Below are positions 40,352 through 51,803 of a stretch of DNA of 64,000 nt, one piece after another (the stretch's first letter is position 1; every line of letters begins with the position of its first letter). The notes beneath the pieces were generated by a model that made no database searches, was not told the DNA's origin, and worked only from the letters and a program-made list of their open reading frames with translations. The DNA lies in contig NZ_LHVE01000002.1 in the NCBI RefSeq assembly GCF_001269655.1, positions 62,001-126,000 on the forward strand, written 5' to 3'. This stretch comes from Pseudomonas thivervalensis. GTDB lineage: Bacteria > Pseudomonadota > Gammaproteobacteria > Pseudomonadales > Pseudomonadaceae. Made by a program: the position numbers and the translations under genes.

Positions 40352-41537
40352 TCTGGTTGCGCTAGGCGAGTGCACTGATCGATGTCTGACTTGGAATCCG
40401 GCAGCAGACGATCCCGATGGTGAGTTTGACTACATTGATTTGTCATCAGTCGATAAAGATACAAAGCGCATCGAAGGTATTAGCCCTATTGCTTGCTCGG
40501 CTGCACCATCTCGTGCGCGACAAATTGTTAAGGCTGGAGACATCCTTGTCTCCACTGTACGGCCTAATCTAAACGGTGTGGCTGCTGTGCCAATTGAGCT
40601 TGATGGTGCCACTGCGTCGACTGGCTACACCGTTTTACGGCCGCGCTCGGATAGGGTCGATGGTTCGTATCTTTTTCACTGGGTAAAGCACCCTAAGTTC
40701 GTTGGAGAAATGGTGCGCCTTGCTACAGGGGCAAGCTATCCAGCCGTCAGCGACAAAATTGTTCGTGCGGCAATGATCCCGCTCCCATCACTCCCCGAAC
40801 AACGCCGTATCGCGGCGATTTTGGATAAGGCCGAAGCGCTGCGCGCCAAGCGCCGCGAAGCCATCGCCAAGCTCGATCAGTTGATCGACTCAGGATTCCG
40901 AGAGTTTTGCGGCTCACCTTATGGCCCACCGGTTTCCATCGACCAACCATCTCAACCGGATGCTGGCCAATACGTTCCTCTTGTGAGTGTTGCACGTCTC
41001 GCCACAGGCCATACACCAAGTCGGGGTATCGCTGAGTATTGGGACGGTGACATTCCGTGGATCAGTCTTTCGGACATCAGGCGCCTAGATGGGAAAATAG
41101 CATTGAATACGGAACAGCAAGCAACCGCTAAAGGGATATCTAATTCTTCCGCCGTTATCTTGCCAAAAGACACAGTGTGTTTCTCAAGAACCGCATCTGT
41201 AGGTTTTGCAACGATTTTGGGACGGCAGATGGCTACATCACAAGACTTTGTAAACTGGGTATGTGGCGAAAGAATTAACCCACTTTACTTGCTTGCAGCA
41301 TTTAGAGCGTCAAAGCAATATTTGGTCGCTAAAAGCACAGGCTCAACGCACAAAACGATCTACTTCCCCGTAGCAAAGCGGTTCCATGTATATCTTCCGC
41401 CTCTTTCAGAGCAGGCGAAATTTGGGGAGTTGATGAGGCTGGTTTGGCAACAAAAGGATGTAGCAGAACAGCAGGTATCCGCAGCAGACCGCTTATTTAG
41501 TTCGTTGCAGCAAGCGGGATTTAGCTCGCAACTCTAG
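40344..41537 (+). CDS. hsdS: Type I restriction-modification system, specificity subunit
   Basis: A 397-aa HsdS with two target-recognition domains. TRD1 spans ~1-150 and ends in the conserved region LPSLPEQRRIAAILDKAEAL followed by a coiled-coil spacer (RREAIAKLDQLIDSGFREF). TRD2 spans ~200-350 and ends LPPLSEQAKFGELMRLVWQQ with a second coiled coil. The two TRDs read the two halves of a bipartite site; the specificity cannot be predicted here. GTG start inside the end of hsdM. Confidence 0.93.
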   Translation: MSNLVALGECTDRCLTWNPAADDPDGEFDYIDLSSVDKDTKRIEGISPIACSAAPSRARQIVKAGDILVSTVRPNLNGVAAVPIELDGATASTGYTVLRPRSDRVDGSYLFHWVKHPKFVGEMVRLATGASYPAVSDKIVRAAMIPLPSLPEQRRIAAILDKAEALRAKRREAIAKLDQLIDSGFREFCGSPYGPPVSIDQPSQPDAGQYVPLVSVARLATGHTPSRGIAEYWDGDIPWISLSDIRRLDGKIALNTEQQATAKGISNSSAVILPKDTVCFSRTASVGFATILGRQMATSQDFVNWVCGERINPLYLLAAFRASKQYLVAKSTGSTHKTIYFPVAKRFHVYLPPLSEQAKFGELMRLVWQQKDVAEQQVSAADRLFSSLQQAGFSSQL

Positions 41538-41677
41538 CCCGTTTGGATGGGGTGAGCGTAGCGATACCCATCAACTAACATAGTCCAATCGAATGCGTAT
41601 CGCGTTGCTCAACCCATCCCGCAGGCTTTACCGGCACCAGTACAGTGCCCCGGCACGCCAAGGAACAGGCAACCCAA

Positions 41678-42310
41678 ATGAATCAATTGTTCCCCGCACG
41701 TACCACTTGCCGCTTCGACACCCCTGTCGAGCGCCGGCTGGACGAGCGTTTGAAGAAGCTCGAAGACGATTATCTGTGCTGGTTCAATGTTCCGGAGGGG
41801 CCTAAAGCTTTGCGGCCGAATTCTGTGCTGATGCATCCGCCGAGCGGCGTGCTGGAGCTGCTGGGTTGTGAGTCCGAACGGCAGGAACAAAACTGCACCT
41901 TGGAGCGCATTCGCAACGAGCAAGGCCAAGGCCGCGCGTTGGATGATATTGCGGTGATCGATCGCAGCACCGCTGAGGCCCAACGCATTGAGCGGACCTT
42001 GAGCGAGGCCAGCGGCAAGTGCCACGGCACGTTGTATGGCTGCGAGGATGCGGTCAAGGTCGTCAGCATGCATTCGAGCAAGGGCCCGGAGTTCTGCCCG
42101 GTGCTGATCCCTAACTTGGGGAAAATACCGAAAAAAGGTGAAGACCAAGCCGACGAGACGCGCCTGCTCTACGTGGCCATGACACGCGCGATTAATCGGC
42201 TGGTAATGACCTATCGCGAGCCGTCTAATTTTATCCGCAGGATTCATAATTTAACCGGTAGCTTGCGCCATCACCTATGCGAAATTGACTCACAGAAGGC
42301 AGCTGGCTGA
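41678..42310 (+). pseudogene. Internally deleted NERD/UvrD-type helicase remnant
   Basis: A ~210-codon frame made of two ends of a larger protein. The N-terminal MNQLFPARTTCRFDTPVERR-LDERLKKLEDDYLCWFNVP is the start typical of NERD-type helicase proteins. From about residue 125, DAVKVVSMHSSKGPEFCPVL and ETRLLYVAMTRAINRLVMTY are the C-terminal motifs V and VI of UvrD/Rep superfamily I helicases. The Walker A, DExx and most of the core are missing. It lies between hsdS and hsdR, as an accessory helicase gene does in some type I loci, and it overlaps the long frame of hsdR by a few bases. Confidence 0.78.
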
Positions 42311-42311
42311 T

Positions 42312-45300
42312 ATGAGCAACTTTGAATTTCTCATCCCCGAATTTAAAACACTGTTTGAGCCGGCCAGGGGCGCGGAACAGCTGGTGTATTCCGACCCGCG
42401 TGCCTGCTGCATGCGCACCCGCCATGCCTTGGAACAGGCTGTGCATTGGCTGTACGAGCATGACCGCGACCTGCGCATGCCTTACGACAATGGCCTTAAC
42501 CTGCTGCTGACTCAGGTCGAATTTGTGCGACTGCTGCCGCCGCAAATTCATCAAAAGGCGCGGCTGATTCAGAAGTTCGGCAATCAGGCGGTGCACGCCA
42601 ATCAGCCGATTAGCTACAGCGATGCGATGAAGCTGGTGCGAGAGCTGTTTCATCTGCTGTTCTGGCTGGCTCGGACTTATACCCGAAAAAGCGACCCAAA
42701 GAGCATCGATGCGGCGTTCGACGAAAAGCGCGTGCCGCAGTTGGTCAGTGTTAGCGATGCGGCGGCCTTTACCCGCGATGAATTGAAGAAGCAGGAAGCC
42801 AAGTTCCAGCAACAGATCGCTGCCCAGCACGGCACTCTGGAAGCCCGCGAGGCAGCGATTGCCGAACAGGCTGCAAGCCTGAGCGAACGCGAAGCCTTGC
42901 TGGCGAAGCTGGATGCCGAACTGGTCGCCACCCGTGCGGCACTGGCCCAGGCCAAGGCCAACAATATTGCTGTACCCGATAGCCACGATTACGACGAGGC
43001 CGATACCCGCCGGTTGTTTATCGACGTGCTGTTGCGCGAGGCCGGTTGGGAATTGGGCAAAAACGCCGACGCCGAAGTACCAGTCAGCGGCATGCCTAAC
43101 GCGCAGAGCGAGGGGGTTGTCGATTACGTGCTGTGGGGTGCGAACGGCAAACCGCTGGCGGTGGTGGAAGCCAAACGCAGCCTGAAAGACCCGGACGTGG
43201 GCCAGCAACAAGCCAAGCTGTATGCCGATTGCCTGGAGGCCGAGAAAGGCCAGCGGCCGCTGATTTTCTACAGCAACGGCAACCACACCTGGCTGTGGGA
43301 TGACCGCCGTGCGCCGCCACGTGAGGTACAGGGGTTTTATACCCGCGATGAGCTGGAACTGGCGATTCAGCGGCGCAGCCTGCAAAACAAGCTGAGCGAG
43401 CTGCCGATCAATAGCGAGATTGTCGAGCGGACTTATCAACACCGGGCGATTCGGGCGATGACTGAGTCACTCAGTCAGGGCCGGCGCGCCGGTTTGCTAA
43501 CCATGGCCACCGGCACCGGCAAGACGCGGATGTCGATTGCCCTGATCGAACTACTGATGCGTGGCAACTGGGTCAAACGCGTGCTGTTTCTGGCGGACCG
43601 GGTGGCCTTGGTCAATCAAGCCGCCAGTGCCTTCAAGGAGTTCCTGCCGAACTCCAGTCCAGTCAATCTGGTCACCGACAAAAATGGCCAAGGTCGGGTG
43701 TATCTGTGCACCTATCCGACCATGATGGGTCTGATCGACCAGATGGAGGGCGACCGTCGCAAGTACGGCGTAGGCCATTTCGACCTGATCGTGATCGACG
43801 AGGCGCACCGGAGTGTTTACCAGAAGTACGGCGCGATTTTCCGTTACTTCGACAGTTATTTAGTGGGCCTGACCGCTACCCCGCGTGACGAAGTGGATCG
43901 CGATACCTATCACCTGTTCGGTCTGGAGACCGGTGTGCCGACCGATGCCTACGGCCTGAATGAAGCGGTGGATGATGGTTATCTGGTGCCGCCCAAGGCT
44001 TATTCGGTGCCGATCAAGTTTGTTCGCGAAGGCATCCGTTACGACCAGCTCAGCGATGATGAGAAAGAGCACTGGGAGTCGCTGGATTGGGGCGATTACA
44101 GTGCCGAAGGTGATGCACCTACCGAGGTGCTAGCGTCTGAGATCAACAAGCAGTTATTCAACGAGCCAACCGTTGACCTGATGCTAAAGCACTTGATGCA
44201 AAATGGCCTGACAGTGGAGGGTGGGGACAAGCTTGGCAAGACCATTATTTTTGCAGTGAATCAAAAGCACGCCGATTTTATCGCCCGGCGCTTCAATCAT
44301 CATTACCCGCACTTTAAGGGTGAGTTTGCCCGGGTTATCACCCATGCGGTGAGTTATGCGCAGACTCTGATCGATGACTTCAGCAGCAAGCTGAACAAGC
44401 AGCCGCAGATCGCCATTTCCGTGGATATGCTCGATACCGGCATCGACGTGCCACAGGTGCTGAATTTAGTGTTCTTCAAGGCCGTTCGCTCAAAGGTGAA
44501 GTTCTTGCAGATGATCGGCCGCGGCACGCGCCTATGCCCGGACCTGTTTGCGCCGGGTGTGCACAAGCGCGAGTTCGCCATCTTCGATTTCTGCGCCAAC
44601 TTCGAATACTTCAACGAAAATCCTAAAGGCGCTTTGGGCGGTACGGCCGAACCGCTAGGCAAGCGGTTGTTCAAAGCGCGGCTGGATCTGCTGTCGTTGT
44701 TAGCGCCGAAGGACGTTCGCGAGCCTGGTGATCTGGCGGAAACCAGAGGCCGGTACGATGCCTTTGTCGAGCTGCGCACGGAGTTGACCGACGAGCTGCA
44801 CGACGAAGTCGCGGCGATGAATAAGGACAACTTCATCGTGCGTACCGAACTTGAGCACGTAACCCGCTTTGCCGAGCGTGAAGTTTGGAATACGCTGGAT
44901 GATGCGGCGCTGGGTGATCTGCGCAGTCACGTCGCCGGCTTGCCGAGTGAGCGCGCTCCTGAGCACATCACCGCCAAGTTGTTCGATCTCCTGTGCCTGA
45001 ATTTACAGCTGGCGTTAGTGCGCTCGACCAGCGACTTCGTGACGTATCGCGATAAGGTGGTCGAGCTGGCCAGCCAGCTAGAAGTGATGGACAGCATTCC
45101 GGCAGTGCATGCTGAGCTGGCGTTGCTTCAGGACGTGCAAACCGACGAGTACTGGCAGGACATCCGCTTGCCGATGCTTGAGCAACTGCGGCGCAAGATG
45201 CGCGAGCTGATCAAGTTTATCGAACGCCGCCCGAGCAACCCCGTTTATAGCGTGCTGAGCGACGAAATTGGCGAAGCGACGGTGGTCAACCTGAAGGATT

Positions 45301-45788
45301 TCAACACTGGCATCAATCTGGAGCAGTACAAGAAAAAGGTCGAAGCCTATATCCGTGGCAACGAGAATCACGTGGCAATCGCCAAGCTCAAATTCAACCG
45401 GCCGCTGACACCGAGCGACCTGAGCGAGCTGGAGCATTTTGTCTACGAGTCGGAACCGGTTCAGAGTCGCGAGCAATTCGAACAGTGCTATGGCGCTGAC
45501 CAGCCGCTGACTCTGTTGATCCGCTCATTGGTAGGCTTGGACCGTAACGCCGCAAAAGAGGCTTTCGGTCAATTCCTCGACGAGAACCGCTACAGCAGTC
45601 AGCAGATTCGTTTTGTTGAAATGATTATTGAGCGTCTCACTCGGCAGGGCGTAATGGAGCCGGGCCAACTCTACGAGCCGCCGTTTACCGCACTGCATCA
45701 TGAGGGATTAGACGGTGCGTTTGGCGACGCTGATGCCAACGCGATCATTTCGGTGATCACCGCAATCAAACGCAGTGCGGCCGCTTGA
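42312..45788 (+). CDS. hsdR: Type I restriction-modification system, restriction/translocase subunit
   Basis: 1158 aa from the ATG at 42312 (MSNFEFLIPEFKTLFEPARG). Residues ~1-130 form a DUF4145-like domain, followed by a coiled coil (~160-225, KKQEAKFQQQIAAQHGTLEA). The PD-(D/E)XK nuclease lies around 265-295 (VDYVLWGANGKPLAVVEAKR). The SF2 translocase has Walker A MATGTGKTRMSIAL near 405, Walker B DEAH in LIVIDEAHRSVY near 495, and motif VI MIGRGTRLCPDLF near 745. A C-terminal EcoEI_R-type helical region completes it. It appears full length and active. A GC drop is not seen, unlike the neighbouring defence genes. Confidence 0.95.
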   Translation: MSNFEFLIPEFKTLFEPARGAEQLVYSDPRACCMRTRHALEQAVHWLYEHDRDLRMPYDNGLNLLLTQVEFVRLLPPQIHQKARLIQKFGNQAVHANQPISYSDAMKLVRELFHLLFWLARTYTRKSDPKSIDAAFDEKRVPQLVSVSDAAAFTRDELKKQEAKFQQQIAAQHGTLEAREAAIAEQAASLSEREALLAKLDAELVATRAALAQAKANNIAVPDSHDYDEADTRRLFIDVLLREAGWELGKNADAEVPVSGMPNAQSEGVVDYVLWGANGKPLAVVEAKRSLKDPDVGQQQAKLYADCLEAEKGQRPLIFYSNGNHTWLWDDRRAPPREVQGFYTRDELELAIQRRSLQNKLSELPINSEIVERTYQHRAIRAMTESLSQGRRAGLLTMATGTGKTRMSIALIELLMRGNWVKRVLFLADRVALVNQAASAFKEFLPNSSPVNLVTDKNGQGRVYLCTYPTMMGLIDQMEGDRRKYGVGHFDLIVIDEAHRSVYQKYGAIFRYFDSYLVGLTATPRDEVDRDTYHLFGLETGVPTDAYGLNEAVDDGYLVPPKAYSVPIKFVREGIRYDQLSDDEKEHWESLDWGDYSAEGDAPTEVLASEINKQLFNEPTVDLMLKHLMQNGLTVEGGDKLGKTIIFAVNQKHADFIARRFNHHYPHFKGEFARVITHAVSYAQTLIDDFSSKLNKQPQIAISVDMLDTGIDVPQVLNLVFFKAVRSKVKFLQMIGRGTRLCPDLFAPGVHKREFAIFDFCANFEYFNENPKGALGGTAEPLGKRLFKARLDLLSLLAPKDVREPGDLAETRGRYDAFVELRTELTDELHDEVAAMNKDNFIVRTELEHVTRFAEREVWNTLDDAALGDLRSHVAGLPSERAPEHITAKLFDLLCLNLQLALVRSTSDFVTYRDKVVELASQLEVMDSIPAVHAELALLQDVQTDEYWQDIRLPMLEQLRRKMRELIKFIERRPSNPVYSVLSDEIGEATVVNLKDFNTGINLEQYKKKVEAYIRGNENHVAIAKLKFNRPLTPSDLSELEHFVYESEPVQSREQFEQCYGADQPLTLLIRSLVGLDRNAAKEAFGQFLDENRYSSQQIRFVEMIIERLTRQGVMEPGQLYEPPFTALHHEGLDGAFGDADANAIISVITAIKRSAAA

Positions 45789-45861
45789 TGGCGACTGACT
45801 CAATAATGGGCACTGCCTGGTTTGCACTGGCGTCGGGGCCTGTAGCATTTGACTAAGCGAG

Positions 45862-46083
45862 TGGCGACAGTCGCCATTTCTGTCGCCATGCTGCACGCCA
45901 CGGATCACGCAGGTTGTCGCCGCTGTCGCCAACAGGTGAGCACTCACCGTATCGGCACGACGTTGTGCTCCCTGGTTTGATTGATCGCAGATGCCGACAG
46001 GTTGCCGGTGGCCGCCTTCTGGATGTGCTCACTCCACCAAGCCATCATCGGACGCCGGCGTTCGATGTAGTCCGCTCGGTTAT
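45862..46083. repeat. Direct repeat, right copy, flanking the type I R-M module
   Basis: Matches 38501-38733 in the same orientation. It contains TGTCGCC heptamers (45862-45931) and the 3' end of the intact integrase gene. The 7.1-kb interval between the two copies is essentially hsdM-hsdS-helicase remnant-hsdR. Confidence 0.85.
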
Positions 46084-47200
46084 AAGCGCTTCGTACTTCG
46101 TCCTTGTCGACATGCGCCAGCGCGACTTCGATGAGCTCCGGATCCCACCCATGCTCGTTCAGGATAGTGCTGGCCATGGAGCGCATGCCGTGGCTGACCA
46201 AGCGGTCCTGGAAGCCCATGCGTTTCAACGCCATGTTGGCGGTCTGGCTGTTGGCGTGGGTGCGCGGATTTCTATCAGCTGGGAACACGTATTCCCTGTG
46301 GCCGCTGAGGGGCTGAAGCGCCTCCAGTAACGCGAGTGCCTGTTCGGTCAGCGGGATGGTGTGGGGGCGACGCTTTTTCATGCGCTCCGGCGGGATGGTC
46401 CAGATGCGTTTGTCAAAGTCGATGTCTGCCCATCGAGTGGTAGCCGCTTCGGCAGGACGGGTCATCGTGTGCAGTTGCCATTCGATCAGACAGCGAGTGA
46501 TCCGCTTGATGCTGGCATTCGCGATTTCCAGCATGAGCTCCGGAAGCTCATCAGGTGCAAGCGCAGCCATGTTCTCTTTCTTCGGCTTCTTGAAAACCGC
46601 CCGGATACCGCTGAGGGGATTCGCGAAGATCATTCCTGAGTTGACCCCGTAGGTCATGATCTCGTTGAGCCGTTGGCTCAGCCGTTTCACTGTTTCCAGA
46701 CTACCTTTGGCTTCGATTGGGCGAAGGAGCTTGATCACCATCGGGGCGCTGACTTCCGAGATTGGTGTCGATTTCATGCTCGGAAAAACGTGCAGTGTGA
46801 GTGAGCGCCAGATGTCTTCAGCATACGCCGGCGTGACCGAGTCCTTCTTCAGCTCGAACCAGGCGGTGGCGACGTTCTCGAAGGTGTGTTCCGTTTCCGC
46901 TCGTTTGGCTTCCTGAAGCTCATTGCGCTGAGCTTTTGGGTCGATGCCCTGTGCAAGCAGCTCTCTGGCCTCAACGGTTTTCTTTCTGGCTTGTGCAAGA
47001 GAAACCTCGGGATAAGAGCCGAGCGCCATGTTGATTCGATTTTTGGTGACGGGATGTCGGTAGTTGAAATTCCATTGCATCGAGCGATTGACCCTGACTC
47101 GCAGCTGGAGCCCGTCGCCATCGGTGAGGACGTAATCCTTGTCTTTCGGTTTGACCGCCTTGAGCTGGCGGTCGGAGAGGCGGGTGGTTTGAGCGCACAT
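45944..47200 (-). CDS. P4-type tyrosine integrase (ssrA-proximal)
   Basis: A 418-aa protein. The N-terminal DUF4102 arm-binding domain (LSDRQLKAVKPKDKDYVLTD, GDGLQLRVRVNRSMQWNFNY) and core-binding domain are followed by the catalytic residues: Arg in LHTMTRPAEAATTRW, H-x-x-R in VSHGMRSMASTIL, His in LAHVDKDEVRSAYNRADY and the Tyr nucleophile in the same segment. Its gene starts ~190 bp from the 3' end of ssrA, the normal place for an integrase that targets that gene. The three GGGAATACC-type repeats in the gap may be arm-type sites. Confidence 0.93.
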   Translation of the reverse strand: MCAQTTRLSDRQLKAVKPKDKDYVLTDGDGLQLRVRVNRSMQWNFNYRHPVTKNRINMALGSYPEVSLAQARKKTVEARELLAQGIDPKAQRNELQEAKRAETEHTFENVATAWFELKKDSVTPAYAEDIWRSLTLHVFPSMKSTPISEVSAPMVIKLLRPIEAKGSLETVKRLSQRLNEIMTYGVNSGMIFANPLSGIRAVFKKPKKENMAALAPDELPELMLEIANASIKRITRCLIEWQLHTMTRPAEAATTRWADIDFDKRIWTIPPERMKKRRPHTIPLTEQALALLEALQPLSGHREYVFPADRNPRTHANSQTANMALKRMGFQDRLVSHGMRSMASTILNEHGWDPELIEVALAHVDKDEVRSAYNRADYIERRRPMMAWWSEHIQKAATGNLSASAINQTREHNVVPIR

Positions 47201-47223
47201 GAGAAGTACTCCATGACACCTTT

Positions 47224-47276
47224 TGGTATTCCCAAGATTAGCGCCGGATAGCCGGGAATACCATTGGGAATACCAA
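47224..47276. promoter_or_regulatory. GGGAATACC repeats, possible integrase arm sites
   Basis: GGTATTCCC (47224-47232, inverted) and GGGAATACCATTGGGAATAC (47255 onward, two direct copies) lie between the integrase start and ssrA. Related TTGGAATACC motifs occur just inside the other two ssrA-like repeats (about 17673 and 25233). This arrangement fits recombinase arm-type or excisionase sites. Confidence 0.5.
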
Positions 47277-47332
47277 ACCGCCTGGAACTCAAAAAACCTG
47301 GAAAGCCTCCGGTAGTCCTGAAACCCCCGTAT

Positions 47333-47415
47333 TCACTGGATTTCAGGCACAAAAAAAGACGTCCGTGGACGTCTTTAGATGATGAAGTGGTGGAGCCGGG
47401 GGGATTTGAACCCCC
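47333..47415. repeat. ssrA 3' end with terminator, copy 1 (attachment site, intact side)
   Basis: CACTGGATTTCAGGCAC, then the terminator AAAAAAAGACGTCCGTGGACG, then ATGAAGTGGTGGAGCCGGGG, where TGG at 47388-47390 is the complement of the tmRNA CCA end. Copies 2 and 3 lie at 25100-25183 and 17548-17620. The terminator (47350-47374) ends ssrA transcription on the minus strand. Confidence 0.85.
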
Positions 47416-47784
47416 GTCCGCCAGTACTCCGCTGTCGGTACTACATGCGTAGCCGTGTCTATTAAGTTAACCCTCAGCGACCCGACGGGCAGGGTGCTTT
47501 GGGCGAGTTGTGTAAGTTTTAGCCGATTCGTCCACAACGTACTGCACGGCGATTCCGTTCTATATGACAATCACTTTGGGTTTACGGACATCCCCTCATG
47601 ATTGCTGGACCCGAAGGTACCAGAAGCTCAGGATCTAAGGCTGCTTACGCAGCGATAGCGAATTCCTGGCCGTAGTTTTCGTCATTGGCAACTATAGAAG
47701 TTGCAACAGTGGATTTACGAGTTCTGTTACCAACTCGGCATGCACCTAGAGTTTCGCAACCGGCGTCGAATCCTAAACGGCCCC
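47388..47784 (-). ncRNA. ssrA: Transfer-messenger RNA (tmRNA)
   Basis: About 397 nt. The 5' end GGGGCCGTTTAGGATTCGAC and the 3' end GGTTCAAATCCCCCCGGCTC-CACCA form the tRNA-like part. The tag reading frame at 47645-47689 encodes ANDENYGQEFAIAA followed by TAA. tmRNA with SmpB (57072-57554) rescues stalled ribosomes and tags the nascent chains for proteolysis. Its 3' end is the integration site of the adjacent island. The long minus-strand frame over it (47645-47944) is only the tag frame read upstream. Confidence 0.96.
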
Positions 47785-47880
47785 GAACCTGTCGCTCCGT
47801 GAGTCTGTTGGAGCGGCAGGCATGTGCAGTGTACGCCAATCCATGTCCGAGGCCAACCCGAAGGTTGGCCTGCGGTAATG

Positions 47881-48168
47881 CTACTGGTCGCCTTTGGCGT
47901 TGTTCTGCAGCTTCTGGATGGCCTGATTGGTCAACGAGATGCAATTTTCGGTGCCTTCTTTGGTGCCTTTGGCGTGCTCAGCCTTGGCTTGTCCGACGGT
48001 GGCGTCGATGTCGGTCTTTAGACCTTCGCTCATTTGCTCGGTGCTGACTTTGGCGTCGCTGATCTTTTGCAGGTTGATTTTGCAAAGGTCATCCTGGCTT
48101 CCTGCAAACACCGGAGAGGCCAACATCGCAGCGGAAATGAACAAGCCAGCAAGTGCGGTGTGCTTCAT
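47881..48168 (-). CDS. Small secreted protein, hypothetical
   Basis: A 95-aa protein with a clear Sec signal peptide (MKHTALAGLFISAAMLASPV, cleavage after FAG or VFA). The mature part is helical, with two Cys (DDLCKINLQKISDAK and GTENCISLTNQAIQKLQNN) that could form a disulfide. AAAGGAGAT lies before the ATG. It is found next to ssrA and is a conserved Pseudomonas type by appearance. Function unknown. Confidence 0.8.
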   Translation of the reverse strand: MKHTALAGLFISAAMLASPVFAGSQDDLCKINLQKISDAKVSTEQMSEGLKTDIDATVGQAKAEHAKGTKEGTENCISLTNQAIQKLQNNAKGDQ

Positions 48169-48267
48169 GTGAATCTCCTTTAACGTCTGGTCTCGGTGCT
48201 GGCCGTAGGGTCACAGACAGGGCCGAGCATAAGGGAGGACCCAGCGGAGCCGGGCCTATTCAAGTGA

Positions 48268-51131
<2,864 letters not shown>

Positions 51132-51135
<4 letters not shown>

Positions 51136-51803
51136 TGGTCCTCCAGAATCAAGACCACCAGATCCTTAGGACCATGGGCGCCATAGGCCAGGACTTGTTC
51201 GATGTCGGCGGTTTTCGACGGGCCGGATACCAGCAGGGCGTTGGTGGGCATGCCTTGGGCCCACTCGAATTCCTGTTGCACCTCATAGAAATTGTCGCGG
51301 ATCTCGCTGGCCTTGAGCAGGGCGAAATGCACCGGGGGGACCAGGCTCATCAGCCGCGGTTCTTCCCGTGTCGGCCAGAGAATCAGGCTGCCGGTGGCGG
51401 CGATGGCGCCGAGGGTTCCGGTGAGGCTGGCCGGGGTGTCGTTGAACAGCTCGGCTTTCCAGTCTTCTATCGGGCGGTCGTAGGCCTTGAGGGTTGGTAG
51501 GTCCGGATGGTTCGCCCAGAACTGTGTGATTTTTTCCCCGTGCGTGGTGGTCGGGGCGATGAGCAGGCTCGGCAGTTGACGGTCGCGCAGCAACTGCGCG
51601 AGGAGGGCCGGCCAGCCTTCTTCGGAGGTCAGGTGGATTTCGGTGTGCACCGCTTCCATCAGCTTGCGCAATTGCGCGATACGTTCCTCGGGTGCATAGC
51701 GATAGGTTTGCGTCACCAGCTCGACGTCGAAGTTGTCGGCAACCGGCGTGGTGCCCGTCAGGCTTTTACGCAGCTTGGCGAGGATATTGTCCTTGGCGCT
51801 CAT
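51132..51803 (-). CDS. lutC: Lactate utilisation protein C (LUD domain)
   Basis: A 223-aa LUD-domain protein (LldG/YkgG): MSAKDNILAKLRKSLTG, PTTTHGEKITQFWANHP, GAIAATGSLILWPTREEPRL, PTNALLVSGPSKTADIEQVL and the terminal GAHGPKDLVVLIL are typical. It is the third subunit of the L-lactate dehydrogenase complex LutABC (LldEFG) and carries no Fe-S cysteines. Start and stop overlap lutB and dld by 4 nt each. Confidence 0.93.

Noticed and set aside
47645..47944. 99-codon minus-strand frame
   Set aside because: It is the tmRNA tag reading frame extended upstream through the ssrA 5' region; only the 14-residue tag is translated.
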